64,000 nucleotides of DNA. Origin: Hypericum androsaemum. Its lineage: Eukaryota; Streptophyta; Magnoliopsida; Malpighiales; Hypericaceae. Positions 1 through 12,263 of this stretch are shown piece after piece. Under the pieces are notes generated by a model. It had not been told where the DNA came from and made no database searches. It worked only from the letters and a program-made list of their open reading frames with translations. The stretch covers positions 17,106,092 through 17,170,091 of the forward strand of contig OZ023190.1 of the NCBI GenBank assembly GCA_963995505.1, in the 5' to 3' direction. The translations under genes were made by a program, and so were the position numbers. Numbering within the stretch: position 1 is the stretch's first letter; every line of letters begins with the position of its first letter.

Positions 1-600
1 ATTTTTCATGTTCTTAAGAAAAATGAGTGTTTTTTACGGTGGAGTAAGATACGGAAGTAGATAAGTGAAATTTTGAGTCATTATTTCTATGCTTTTTTTC
101 GTCCGAAATGACTTATCAAAATAAATTAACCAATTAATTAGCATTTCACTTTTTTTTAATAGCACTTCGGTTTCTAACTGTAGTTTTCGTTGCAATTCCT
201 AAAGGGTTGGCAAATCAGATTTCATGGGTTATTTCTGATATATAATTTAATCGTATATTAAAATTTTTTGTACCAACTCAAAATTTTAAGAAAATAAGTA
301 GATGTATTTTTATACCTATAAACAAATTCATGCTCAAACCTTTGATATCAACATACCATGACATAGGGAGGTGTGTATAGAGAGAAAATAATAAGTTTGG
401 GATCTTTTGGAAATTTTATAATTACAAAATTAATCATAGTGACCATACAAGGGTGACTTAATATAGATGAGTGACCATAAAGGGACAAAAAATAGATTAG
501 TGACCATGGACAAAAATTTATAAAAGATGAGTGACCATGTGTGTCTTTTACCCGATCTTAGACCCATAACTTACTAAACTCGGCCCAATGGGCCCGAGAA
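1..600. other. AT-rich upstream region with repeated GTGACCAT motifs
   Basis: No coding sequence is seen. Between about 438 and 540 the octamer GTGACCAT occurs four times at irregular spacing of roughly 30-35 bases. The stretch ends in GTGTCTTTTACCC, which read backwards (GGGTAAAAGACAC) resembles the GGG-starting ends of the MITEs found further along the window. It may be the right end of such an element. No partner end is visible to the left, so this is only a suggestion. Confidence 0.35.
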
Positions 601-832
601 CTGTATCGGATTCCAAATATGGAAACGTGGAATGGAAGTAGTGAAAATAATTGGAGTGGCAGTAGTAGTCCCCTTTCCTCGATTCCAAAACCCTATTTCC
701 CAATTCCCGACCAAACCTCTGTTCATCTCCGAAGCTCATCAACCCCGAGTCCTCTAGCTCGGCCTCAACCCACCCATCAACTCACCGAGTCCAACCCGAG
801 CCACCACCCCACTACCGGTAAGATATCTCCTC

Positions 833-854
833 CTCTCTCTCTCTCTCTCTCTCT
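833..854. repeat. (CT)11 microsatellite
   Basis: Eleven perfect CT units lie 15 bases after a good splice donor (CCG/GTAAGA at 817/818), so they probably sit at the start of a 5' intron of the bL36 gene. Confidence 0.9.
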
Positions 855-984
855 TAATTTTTTGTTAATTAAACGCAATTCTAGCTCGTAAAGTTTCAAT
901 CTTTACCGGTTCTAACAAATGGGTATTGGTAGATGGAGAAGGGGGAGTGTCTGAATTCTTGTGTGGTAGATTTTTTTAGGAGTT

Positions 985-1760
985 ATGAAGGTGAGGTCGT
1001 CGGTGAAGAAGATGTGCGAGTTTTGCCGGGTAGTGAAACGCCGGGGGAGGGTTTTCGTTGTTTGCACCGCCAATCCTAAGCACAAGCAACGCCAGGGCTT
1101 CGCTACTTTCGCGTCCGAAGAAGGGATCACGTGAGATTACCACTACTCTATCCATTCCATTTGGGCTCTTGTTTGCCTGTGCGTATTTGTGCGTGCCCTT
1201 GCGATGCGTTTGAGAATTCGGTTGGTTGTCCTTTTAGAAGTTGCCTTCACTTTACTTGTTGCTTGTTGTTCGGTCGTCTCTGTGATGTATGCCTCATTGA
1301 GTGTAGATTTTTGGTATGTCAGTTAGTTCTGAAGGTAGACGGTAAGTGTGCGCTAGGGCCTACAAAGCTACACCTAATGCGGATGATAGTGTCCGTGTGT
1401 TGTAGTGTTGATGATTCAGTTGGCTTTGCGAGGATATGGTGGAAGATCATCTCAGGATTGAACAGAAGGTGTCAGTATAGGCTTTGGTTTCTAATATTAC
1501 TTGTGCGGGTTAACTGATACAACGTGTATGCCTGCAAGTATGCTCTAGATTTGGGTGGATGATGCTTGTTGTTAATTGAATGGTTAATGTCGGTTTCCAG
1601 GTCGGGAGCAACAAGTGCGACAAGTTCCAAGCAACTAGTTACACCGGCTCAAAGGATGGGCGTCGGTTTCTTGTCCCTCATACCTAAGAAGCATGAACCA
1701 TCGTCTATGTTTGGTTGGAATATGGGTCTCGCTTCTATCATCTCCAAACAAGGGAACTAG
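985..1760 (+). CDS. Ribosomal protein bL36, organellar (mitochondrial-type), nuclear gene
   Basis: Small zinc-ribbon protein of the large ribosomal subunit. Exons 985-1130 and 1601-1760 join at GT(1131)/AG(1600) to give 306 nt, 101 aa. The N-terminus [14 protein letters not shown], followed by a basic [11 protein letters not shown] stretch and NPKHKQRQG, is the bL36 signature, with zinc ligands from C11, C14, C27 and H33. The C-terminal extension ending in GWNMGLASI and KQGN is, from memory, typical of the plant mitochondrial-type protein of about 100 aa and absent from bacterial and plastid L36. The start at 985 matches the family start. A second possibility is an upstream exon: ATG at 619 stays open to a donor at 818, and joining to 980 enters this frame in phase, adding 68 Ser/Pro/Thr-rich residues. 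That could be a presequence or simply 5' leader. The gene reads away from the neighbouring Gag1-clamp gene's promoter with about 700 bp between them. Confidence 0.9.
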
Positions 1761-2480
1761 TGCCTCGTGCTTTCGGAGGAATGCAAATGTGAACTCGACG
1801 GCAATAACATCTTTTGTTGTGTTCCTTCATTTCCTGTGTTATGTTTCCTTGCAAACTTCCAGTGGCCGTATTGACACCCCGAAAGCCGCTGTCTATATGA
1901 GCAGCATTGAGATTGTATAGTGCCATCCCGGAGAGACTCTTGTCTATTATCTCCGGGCATAAGCACTCCCTCCGGTGAGATGCACTGTATGTTTTTTTTG
2001 AAGGTTGATGCACTGTATGTCGGTAGAAACAGAGCAGACACATCTTTTCAGAGGTGCCAAGTTCAGACTTGGAAAATGACTTCCTACTTGGGTCTAGTTA
2101 ATGTCACTGCCATCAGGAAAAAAATGACAGGACACACACTGGCCTTTTTTTTCCAAAAAAAGGACTTTTAAAATTACTAATTCAAGTTCGAGTCGATAAA
2201 AATTTTTGAGAAGTGATTAAATTCTCGGGTGTTTTTAATGTTTTGGTCTAAGTTAGAACAATTCAATTATCACTTGTTCTAAATGGTTGTCGTGTTTTAG
2301 TTAATAATTAAACCATTTAAACAAACAAAGCAAGATACTTTATCTTATCCAATCATGTATTCCCATTATTATCCTTATTAAACAACACTCTCATTCTTAG
2401 CGAACCCGTCTCTCTCTCTCTCCCTCCGTCGCCCTCTTCTCCTCCTCAGCTAACAGCTCCTCCTCATTCTTGAGATATTT
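1761..2480. other. Intergenic: bL36 3' region and next gene's promoter
   Basis: No conserved coding sequence is seen; short ORFs on both strands show no family features. A CT-rich stretch (about 2409-2440) and a CTCCTCCTC-rich stretch (about 2458-2522) precede the next start codon, as is common in plant 5' leaders. Confidence 0.5.
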
Positions 2481-2553
2481 AATGGTGATATTGAACAGCT
2501 ACAGCTCCTCCTCCTCCTCCTCAGCTGCTTGGATCCGCCACTTGCTCGCTTGT

Positions 2554-3938
2554 ATGGGGTAATTTAACATCTCTTCCCTTATTCCCACAAGCACCCAATT
2601 CTCCACTGCGTCTCTTTTAATTGTTTCTGATTTTTTCGACACTTTTTTGCATTGAAGTTTAATACTTTTTCTATTAACCAAGTGGGTGCGATGTTAAATG
2701 GAATGCTCCTGTTCTTGGGTTCCTTTTTTTTTATTAGCAAGTCTCATTGAAAAATAGGATCTTTATCCAAGAATTTGGGATCCTGACAAAACCCAACTGC
2801 CTGATTCTGATTGCATGCATAATTGCCTCTTTATTGGTGGAGGTTAGGTTTAATTATGGGTGGAGTTGGTTTGACCAGTACTATAACTACCAGTGCGTTT
2901 CAGGTTTGTGTGGCTGAATGAGGTGGTTGAGGTAGTTATGGTGTTGCTGTCTTTGACGGTTAAAGTAGTTGAACACTGAAAATGGAGTCAACAAGGAGGT
3001 GACGAAAAAAATGTTTAGTGTGTGATTTTATGGCAGGTTTTGTGTCATTGTTTCTTCTTTGGACACGTCCATGTGGGTAATGTTTTGCCATATTGGATTC
3101 GACGCTATGTTCTAGTTCTTGGCTATCCTTTATCATATTTTTCATTGCTTGTCTTTGGCGTATCTTGTTTGACCCGGTTTGTTACAGAACAGTGGTTGTT
3201 TTGGATGCGGTGCCAAATCCACGCCGATCATTGCTGTCGATGAGCCGTCAAAAGGTTTGAGAATACAAGGGCGTGCGGTGAAGAAACCTGATCTGTCTGA
3301 TGATTTTTGGAGTAGCAGCACATGTGACTTGGAGAACAGCGCTGTTCAATCTCAGAGAAGTGCATCTTCAATCAGTATATCAAACCAGACTGGTAGCTTT
3401 GGCAGCAACACTGAGTTTGTAAATCATGGTTAGCATTTCACTCGGTCTGTTCTTTCTTACTGGTGATAAATAGCAGAACTGTGGATCGCGTGTTGCAGTA
3501 CTCTTGACGATGTCAGATTTGTTGTCTGCAGGTCTTCTTAGTTGGCATCAGGGCAGGCTGCAGTGGATTGGAGACGGCACACCTGCAAATCAAACTAAGC
3601 AGAGATGGCAACGGAGATTAAGGTGCTTTCCCTTTCTTTATGAATTGATGCCTGCATTCCCAAACAATAAATACTACCTCAAGTTTGTGAAATGTTGGGA
3701 TTCATCACGAACATAAAGACCCCGCTGCCCTTTTGCAGTTGGAACGCAACATACGACAGCCTGCTCGGAAGCAGGAATCCTTTTCCCCGACCCATTCCGC
3801 TCACTGTAAGTAGTCATTATTTAGCACCATATCCATCCATGGAAGAACGGACGGAATGAATTGGCTGGGTCTTTTGGTTGGCAGGAAATGGTAGATTTCT
3901 TGGTTGACGTATGGGAGCATGAAGGATTGTATGATTGA
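2554..3938 (+). CDS. Gag1-like clamp (DUF4050) domain protein
   Basis: Small plant protein of unknown biochemical role. Five exons: 2554-2558, 3193-3428, 3532-3622, 3739-3805 and 3885-3938, all with GT-AG introns, total 453 nt, 150 aa. The start MGGCFGC gives Gly2 and nearby cysteines, which would allow N-myristoylation and palmitoylation (inference). Family landmarks seen: KSTPIIAVDEPSKG, DFWSSSTCDLENSAVQSQ, a Ser-rich linker, FVNHGLLSWHQGR, WNATYDSLLGS with PFPRPIPL, and the end EMVDFLVDVWEHEGLYD. The first exon is tiny, only five coding bases. An in-frame ATG at 2482 would add 24 Ser-rich residues; I prefer 2554 because MGGC matches relatives as I remember them. The exon-2 acceptor at 3192 was chosen over the AG at 3187 because only 3192 keeps phase with exon 1. 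Confidence 0.8.
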
Positions 3939-4069
3939 AGAGCTTAAACTCCAGAGATGTACCAGCTTTGCATATATTTAGGGACTACTGCTTTTCCTTT
4001 GTAAATTGTGCCCTTGAGAGCTTCTGTAAATAGAATCAATAGGTATTCCACGAATTTCTTTTTAAATGA

Positions 4070-5043
4070 ACATCATGTGGGTTCTATTTAGATCGTAAGA
4101 ATCGATCCTAAGAACTCCTTAAAAAATTTAAATGAGTTATCACTTGGACCAATTGTCTGTAATTTCTCTGAGATTTCATTTATTTACTAATCTTTATATT
4201 ATGGAAAAAAGTCTAAAGAAATTGCTGAAATTTCGGTCAATTAGAAAAAATGGGTAGTGGATTAGGTCTGGAGTGAAGAGATTATTCTAGATCGTTTGGG
4301 CTGAAGGATTAATAATGGCATGTCTTGATTATGACACTGGCATTGCCCCATTATTGATAGGGGTTCGCGTGCTATAATAATGATATGCTCAATTATCGAT
4401 AATAGTATGTCGGTAATTCCTTGCTGCACGTAGACTTTTTTATTTTTGTTCTTATATTTTAATTTTTTTGCAAAAAAACCCACATGTCTTTTAATTCAAA
4501 CCGTTCGAAATGGGCCCTTACAATCCAAACGTTTGAGAAGTAATCATTATGCTGTTATGATTTTAGTTGATGCCCCCATATAGAGAATTGTATATTTGGT
4601 AGTGATAAATATTTATATAAAACTGTTAATTGAAATAGTCAATGACGGGACATATAAATATACTAATTGAGACTCCACATAACGTTACACTTTTTATCTA
4701 ACAAAAGTTCATGAATTTTTTAAGTCTGATTGTATTATGCTAGGTGTGTATAACAAAATATACTAATATATCAATTGCCAAAAATAAATGATATTGATCG
4801 TGTTCAAAAACAATCAATTTGATTGCTGGTCTAAATGTATATCAAATATATAAAGCCAAGCGTTTGCTCGCAATAAGATGTTTAACACTGTCCTTAAAAA
4901 AAAGATGTTTGACACTATCCTTCCAAAAAAAGAAGATGTTTGACACTGTCCTTCAAAAAAAAGATGTCTTCAAAAAAAAAAGTTGTTTGACACTGGTGGA
5001 CCGTATATAAACTTATAAAAACTAAACCGCAGTATTGACAACA
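4070..5043. other. AT-rich intergenic DNA with short imperfect tandem repeats
   Basis: No gene is seen. From about 4873 to 4998, four imperfect copies of a roughly 30-base unit (core GATGTTTGACACTGTCCTTC followed by an A-run) stand in tandem just upstream of the tRNA gene. The repeats carry A-runs but no coding potential. Confidence 0.6.
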
Positions 5044-5134
5044 CCGACCTTAGCTCAGTTGGTAGAGCGGAGGACTGTAGTCGGGATTCCCACAGCTAAT
5101 CCTTAGGTCGCTGGTTCGAATCCGGCAGGTCGGA
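5044..5134 (+). tRNA. tRNA-Tyr (anticodon GUA) with 18-nt intron
   Basis: Nuclear pol III gene. Acceptor stem CCGACCT (5044-5050) pairs with AGGTCGG (5127-5133), discriminator A at 5134. The D-arm has TAGCTCAGTTGGTAGAGC and the T-arm GGTTCGAATCC, which are also the A and B boxes. The anticodon GTA is at 5077-5079. The intron is 5081-5098, directly after position 37, the standard place in eukaryotic tRNA-Tyr; removing it leaves a 73-nt body. A run of six T (5135-5140) follows at once and is the pol III terminator. It appears intact. Confidence 0.97.
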
Positions 5135-5140
5135 TTTTTT
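5135..5140 (+). terminator. Pol III T6 terminator
   Basis: Six T immediately after the tRNA-Tyr discriminator base. Confidence 0.9.
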
Positions 5141-5675
5141 AAATTTTATTAACAGGTCATTGATGTTTTTTTTAAATAAAATTCTATACAGTTTTTAAAC
5201 CTTATCAAATTGCGTCAAAATCCTCACAATTCCATTATAGTTGTCTATCTTGTTTTACTTAAATGAGGCGGAATTTAAGTTATTGCATGCCATAGGGAAC
5301 TTTTTTTAAATAAATAAATTCTTTATTACAAGCAGAAAGAAAACAGCAAAAACAACGAAGCAAAAAAAAAATAGCTATCTACAAGGATCAGCCCGAAGCT
5401 ACGAAGGTCAAACCATCCCCAGACCAGATACCCTTACCCGTTAGAACCCAGATACCCCCACCAAGTGAAGTCGACCTCTCATACAAAAGCGTACGAGGAT
5501 TGTAATCGAGGATCTCATAAAAATCTAAATACTGCAAAACTTAGAGAGAAAAAGCAATAGATAGAAAGAGCTGCCTCGTTTCCATTATATCTATTTCCAC
5601 CACTAGTACAGGAAGATGCCCCCCGATTGAATTTTTCCTTACTCTGTAAATGGATGCAAGTACTCATAATGCATA
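5141..5675. other. Intergenic, no gene seen
   Basis: AT-rich sequence between the tRNA and a MITE. The part around 5370-5560 is less AT-rich but no frame carries a recognisable protein. Confidence 0.5.
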
Positions 5676-5684
5676 ATTTTTTTT

Positions 5685-6340
5685 GGGTTAAAGGCACTTA
5701 GCTATCATATGTTATTGATAATAGACATTTTATTCCCTGAGTTATGAAAATACTCAAAAAAGACTCAGAGTTTTCAAAAAATTAAAATTATAACATTGAA
5801 AAGTTGATTATACCCTCTCCCTTATGGCCTTCCCCTCCTACTTTTCTACCGGCCGCCCTCGCCGTGTCCTCGGCCACTAACACTCCCCTGTTGCTGCCAA
5901 AAAGTAATAGAAAAATCCAGAAACAAAATCACCCAATCCGAAAAATTCATTTCCTCTATTTTGGAAAAATAACCAACCGTAAGTTGAAAAAGAACGAACA
6001 TTTCTATCTTCCCTAATGTTGAAGCACGAGGAGTGTGGGTGAAGCACAAGGATGACTTGATTTCTAGGTGGGTTTCGGTTCCAAAAGCATAAATGACCGG
6101 TTGGAAGACATTGTTGCTTGTCTGATGTTCTTTTCTTTAGGCGACTAGTGTGTTAGTGGCCAAGGGAGACAGACGGGGTGGCCGTATAGAAGTAGGAGGG
6201 AATGCCAGGGGTATAATAGACTTTTCAATGTTCTAATTTTAATTTTTTGAAAACTCATGGTCTTTTTTTGGGTATTTTCATAACCCAGGGAGTAAAGTGT
6301 CTATTACCAATAACACAGGGTAGCTAAGTGTCTTCAACGC
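5685..6340. mobile_element. Foldback MITE, family A (copy 1), Mutator-like
   Basis: 656-bp non-coding element with long imperfect inverted arms: about 5685-5815 pairs with about 6208-6340. Ends are GGGTTAAAGGCACTTAGC and the complement of GCGTTGAAGACACTTAGC. Flanks are ATTTTTTTT (5676-5684) and ATTTTTTGT (6341-6349), a 9-bp target duplication with one mismatch. A 9-bp duplication and long arms fit Mutator-like elements (established knowledge); no transposase is encoded. Copies or parts occur at 46174-46791 and 43125-43258. Confidence 0.8.
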
Positions 6341-6349
6341 ATTTTTTGT

Positions 6350-9300
6350 TTGTTATGATGCCAATTGGCAATTATTGAGTTTTGACAGTGTTACTTAATG
6401 GGCTGGGCTCATGTTCATTTCGGTCCACACAATTGGGCCAACAGCCCATGAAGTAATCAAGAATGGATAGATAGATGGCATATTATAATAATATCGATAA
6501 TAATAATTCATTATTCGTGTAGATATCATTTTGAATTTGAATACGGTCCAAATTCGTAATTCTTTATTAAGGTTAGGAGTCTGAAAATTTACCTCGAATA
6601 AAATTGGAAACTTGCACCTTTTAGAAATTAGAGAAATTTTATAGTAATACAGTCATCAAATTTATCTCTAAATTTTGACGTTTTGAGCTCTAGATATTAT
6701 AGTCGAACACTATCAAATACAAGAACCAAACTCAATATCTCAATACCCCTTTAACTAAATTCAAGTTCCGTGGTCGCTTCCACGTAAGAACAATCACACG
6801 AGTGGATATTACAACTTCCGAGGGGAAGAAGATGTTGTACACCACACAGTGACACCGACTATATTCAAATGGAAGAAATCGTATGTTGGGAGAAATCAAA
6901 TTGAAATTGAAAAGCGAATGGTTTCGTTTGGTGAGAGGGAAGGGACATTGGGAACAACAATGCATGTATGTTGTGGGCCGACTGACAGCTATAATTGTCC
7001 GTCTCTTTCGTCTCAGGATCACATTATCATCCAATTCCCTCAACTAGTCCAACTTGACTATTTCCAGAACATAAACCAAAAAATAAGAAACTAGCCCAAC
7101 TTGGTTTAAGATCATTAGAGTCTTATCACATTGTTAGTTGTTAAGTATTGTAAATTTATCAATTTATTATTATTAAAGTTTTATGTTGCATATATAATGT
7201 GTTCATCTTATACTCATTGTTATGAGTATACGATCTCATTTTATCGGCCATGTTATGCAAATTTCACCTCGAACATATGAATTTCATTAATTTTTCTTCT
7301 AACGTAGAAAGTGTACGTGTGCTTTTCTCAAACAAAAGTCCTAAAACGAGTTTGGACTATATATTGTACTTATCATACGCAATCTGAGATGCATTGGATA
7401 TAGGAAACCCTTGTGGAATTGATTTTGAGACTTTGAAATTTCCAAGAAAATTGGTGCCTAATTTATTAATTTCTTTGAATTCTTTGAACTGGCATCTTCT
7501 TTGGTCTCGTCTCGTGGCTACCAATCCTAGGATGCATGTAATAAATCCAGTTGGGGAAATTGGGTTGCGGCTGTGCAATGATCCTGGGCTACCTATTTTA
7601 GAATTGCCTTTTTTTTAATTTAGCCACCCTCGCAATTTTTTAATAAATTTACAAACGAGTCCATTATTAGTCATGGATTTCATGTATCTTTTATTTAATT
7701 TAACCCAATTTCATGCCACCTCATGCATGTTCAGTGCACTTATTAGTCTAATCGTACTAAAAAAACAAAAGATTGAAATAGAAGGAAATAAACGTGCATG
7801 AACATTTCCTATTGTTCATTTAACGGTAACATGGTTCTAAAATGGATATATATATATATATAGGGCATTATGGTCTGATAGTTTATTTAAAGTAAACCAT
7901 CACATTTTGTTTCCTTTTTTTGGCCTACATGTGATTTGGCATGGGAACCTTGGTATTGAAGAAACGTACTTGGACAAATTCCATTCATACTGAGTACCAT
8001 TTCACCATACTAAATTCAATTCACTATTCCAATCTTGACCAATAAGTTTATGATAAATTTTGTTCAGAATATTTTAAAAATAATTTAGACATGTTCGAAG
8101 TGATCGCTCTAAAAACGATCACATAGCTAAACGTGAGGGTGAGTTGGATTAGGTTGGACAATGATGGTATATATCGATTGATCCCAATTGATTAGACTAC
8201 ATTTTTTATAAGTAGATTGATTCATTCATAACTCCAGGGATGTACACCTTACATACTAGTAGTTAGCTAAATCTATTACATAAGATATGTAACTAACAAC
8301 GCCTTAGTTTCATCCAAGTGAATCTATATACATTTTTTTTTATAAGTGAATCTATATATTAGATTAAGTCTTGTTGCCCAATTTCCTTTGTGCCCCATCT
8401 TATCTATTCTTGGAGTCGAAATATAATGGTTTGAATTAAAAACTCAAAGTTGCATAATGGTTGACCTCGTCAGAAATTTTTCAGGATGCACGTGAGTGAT
8501 ACACTCAAAATAACTCGTGTCGATATGTAGAAATAGTCGGTCATATCATGAGCCAATAAGTGGAACACATGACATATATGCACTGGACTCTGTAACTAAT
8601 CAAGTAGTACTGTCTGTTAATATACTATACTAGGCAATTCTATGGTTGTCATGACAGGCGTAGTGGCTCTAAAAATTGCAAGAATCATGACGTAGAGAGC
8701 GAAAGGAAATGGTTGGCAACATCATGATTGTGGTATGGGAATTATCAAGTTGATGAAAAAAGGAATTTCAACTTGCCCTAAACCTGTCAGTTCATGAACT
8801 TAGATAAATATTTTATTGGGTAACCCCTTCCAAGTGGGCATATATTATTATACTTGGATATTTTTTCCGTAGTTTCCCACTCAATTTGTTCATGTACTTG
8901 TACTCTTCTTTAATTACAAGCCGGATAAGATTAACATGGTATTTGCTCTATCTCATTGTACATATTTGAAGTTAAAAGTCGTTCAAATTTTAGTCAATTT
9001 TTTGAAGATGTGATAAAATTATCGTACTGATTTATTAAATTATTAAATCTTATATGTTAGTATAAAAATTTATCAACCTATAATGTTAAGATTCTGAGTT
9101 GAATTTGAAGATATAAGTTGTCCGGGCACAAAATATGTCAATGTAAAAGTTAAAATATGGGAGTTGTTCTCTTCTTAAATTACGTTAGGTCAAGCTCTTT
9201 CGAGTTGGGGTTATGTCAAGTTTGCAAAATCGTGTTACACTATTTATTTATTTTTTTGTGAATAATCGTGTTACACTAGTTAAACAATTATTCAACGTCA

Positions 9301-12060
9301 CCTAAAAAAACTACGCTGTGATCATATATTTCACGGATCCGTGTCACTATAAATGCGTGTGTTGTATTGTGCCTTCGCATCAAGAATCGGGCACTTTTTT
9401 AAAGAAAAAACAGAGTTTTAAGAAAACTTGCTACTATAATTTTGTTAGAAAGAATTCAACACTTGTATTTTTATTCACACATAATAAAATTTTGCCTTTC
9501 CAACAAATATTGTTAAAGAGAATTGACAGCTATTTTTTTTCCAGATAATCAGTCACGATTTCACTGTATCAAGTACAATAAAACAATTTAAGCATGATAC
9601 AAAGTACCATATTCCGACCAAAACTATTCAACACATGGAAGATACTTCTATCATTTTGCAGTATAAAATTTGACAAAAGAAAGCCAAAATCCAAAGACAT
9701 CATGAAATTGAATAGCACTTCCTTGGGGAGATCCATTGCTCCTAACCAATTTCATGACTCATCTGACGATAAAATTCTATTATTCATCCTGGTGGGGCCT
9801 ACTCCTTTGAGTCCATTTTTTCGTAATTCATTAATTCTGCCACGTGTAGGGCCTACCTTAGCATACCTAATCATGATAGTTTAATTACCCTCAAAACCAA
9901 AATTCAATGCACTTGCTCCTCCTGACCAAAAAGCTCAACAATTTAATCTAATTGCCGGTGGTGGATGGGACCCATTAATTCTGTGCTTGTTCCTCGTTTT
10001 TTCCTACTCCCGAATTAATTAAAACAACTTTCTAACAACAACAAAATTAATTAAAACAACACACGTAAAACGAAATTTCGTGTGGTCCGGAAACCGGAAA
10101 CAATTGACTAGTTGTCTAATTTGCATTTCAAATACTCTGCTATTTTTCTCTGTCGGAACCACATTCAAACTGTAATTTAGTAAAATTATATCCCGATTAA
10201 TTGGTGGAAAATTAGTTTTCAACCCATAAGTCGTTATCATGTGGGTTATCTGTCAATTTGGCAAAGGCAGTACAGCCACTTTAGCCATATTTCTGGCCCA
10301 ACTTCTTGTTTGTTTATCGTTAACCAAAGTTGATTAAGACTAACCCCTTTGTCTTCGCTTTAAATCTCACCACATTGAAATAAACAAAAAGTGAAACTGT
10401 TTGGGAAGGTGCCAATAAAATAGACGATTTCCAGTTGTATTTCCCTAATCCCAAGTGCTCCATTTGTCGGATTTGACCTAAAATTTTTATCATACTCCCA
10501 ACACATTTATTTAAAATATATTATATTATTATTTCAAAATTTATCATGCATGAATTCGTTTTATCTTTATTGTTATTATTATAATTTTTGTTATTTTTAT
10601 ATAATGACTATCATAAAATTATACGAGATTCATTTATATTTGAATCAACTAAAAGTTCTAGAAATCTTGAAGCCATTGAACTTGTATCAATCTGCATAAA
10701 TGGATCTACCTGTTGATAAGTTCAATAGCTTTTAATGTGTGTAACTATATCTCAAATATGCAAATTGGTCATTTCGGCGCCAATTTTTCCCTTCATCGTT
10801 TTGTTTTATGTGCAAAATTAAATGTACATCGGAACTAATTCTTATCAAAATCTTATTCTACGACAACATGAAAATGCAACACAACTTCTCGTATCTATTA
10901 GTCAATTAATTTATGTTCTATTTTTTAAAACTAGTGAAAAAATATAAACTCTGGAAAATTAGAATTTAATATATTGAAATTTCACTCCAATAATTAGAAA
11001 AAGCAGAGAAAAAATAACTTTCGACTATTTACGTGATTTTTTTCCTGCTGTTCAAATAAGTTTTAATTTTTTAAAATACATACTGGGATTTTATTGACAG
11101 AGCAAAATAAGCCTAACTATATGGTAAAATTCCAAGAACATTTCTTCATCGCTTACTAGTTATTACTAATATGACTGTGGTTAAGCCATTGCCACCCAAA
11201 TCCAAGACCAATTCCAATATTTAAAATATATATATTTATTCACATCATGCTTAATTATTTAATTAAATTAAAATGATGGAGCGGAATCGACCCATTTATA
11301 CGCATAAAAGAATTGCATGTGTACAAAACCCAACAAAGCAAGAAACAAGCACATGAATCGTTTTGCCGTCCAATCAACAACGGAATTATACTGATTTTCG
11401 CTATTCGTAACAGTTGGCCCAAAATTAAATACAAAGTGGAAAAACGAAATAAAGCTTAAACGGATAAGTGATCGTTTAAATAACAATATTTATATCATTA
11501 ATCTTTCAATAAAATAAAATAAAAACTGAATTACGTAGGACTTTTCACAAAATGGACACTAGATAAAATGTTAAGTGCTAAGTATACGGAATCATACACT
11601 AGAGTATAATCACCATTATACCTTTTCAGAAAATCGTTGTAGTTTAATCCGACTTCGAGAATTCGAGCTTGAGAATGCATTAGTGTTAAATATTTGTTAA
11701 GAAAATTTTGTCCCTATTAAAAAATGGCTCGAATCTCAATTACTCAGTATAAAAAAGTAATCACCATTATAAAATTTTCCAAAAAATCAGTCGATTTGCC
11801 GGTTAATTTTAAAACAAGTCTCTCAAATTTAGAAAGTAATAATAATAAATTCCCGAGAAGGAAGGGAAGTACCCACCCAGTATCCGGTACGCGGGAAGGG
11901 CAAAATAGGGTGTGGACCGTTGGACCGAAATCCAATTCCAAGGAAGGATACATTGAATTTAGCTTTCGAGAGCCAATGTACCTCTCTCTCTTACGGCCAA
12001 ATCAATAATTTAAATATAAAAAAACTATTACAAGTTGCTTGCTTCCTTCCTTTCTCCTTC
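6350..12060. other. Long gene-empty AT-rich region
   Basis: About 5.7 kb with many stops in all frames and no recognisable protein, RNA or complete repeat. Short AT microsatellites occur near 7843-7862 and 11227-11236. The ORFs present here are short and have no family features. The last few hundred bases (from about 11700) are probably promoter for the EBF gene downstream. Confidence 0.5.
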
Positions 12061-12081
12061 GCTTCGCTTCCAAATCATATG

Positions 12082-12088
12082 TATATAA
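12082..12088 (+). promoter_or_regulatory. Candidate TATA box of the EBF gene
   Basis: TATATAA lies about 180 bp before the start codon and is followed by a CT-rich leader (12125-12160), a usual arrangement for a plant core promoter. Position only; no transcript data. Confidence 0.45.
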
Positions 12089-12263
12089 CTTCGTCTTGTC
12101 TTCAAACCCAAACCCAAACCACAAAACTCCATTCTTCTACTTCTTCTTCTTTAAAACACTCTTTTTGCCCTGCTTTTAAGTGGGGTTCCGGTTGCTTCTG
12201 GGTCGGTCCAATTTTGTGGGATACTGATAAAGTTTGGATCTTTTCTGGGTTCCTGTTCGAAAC

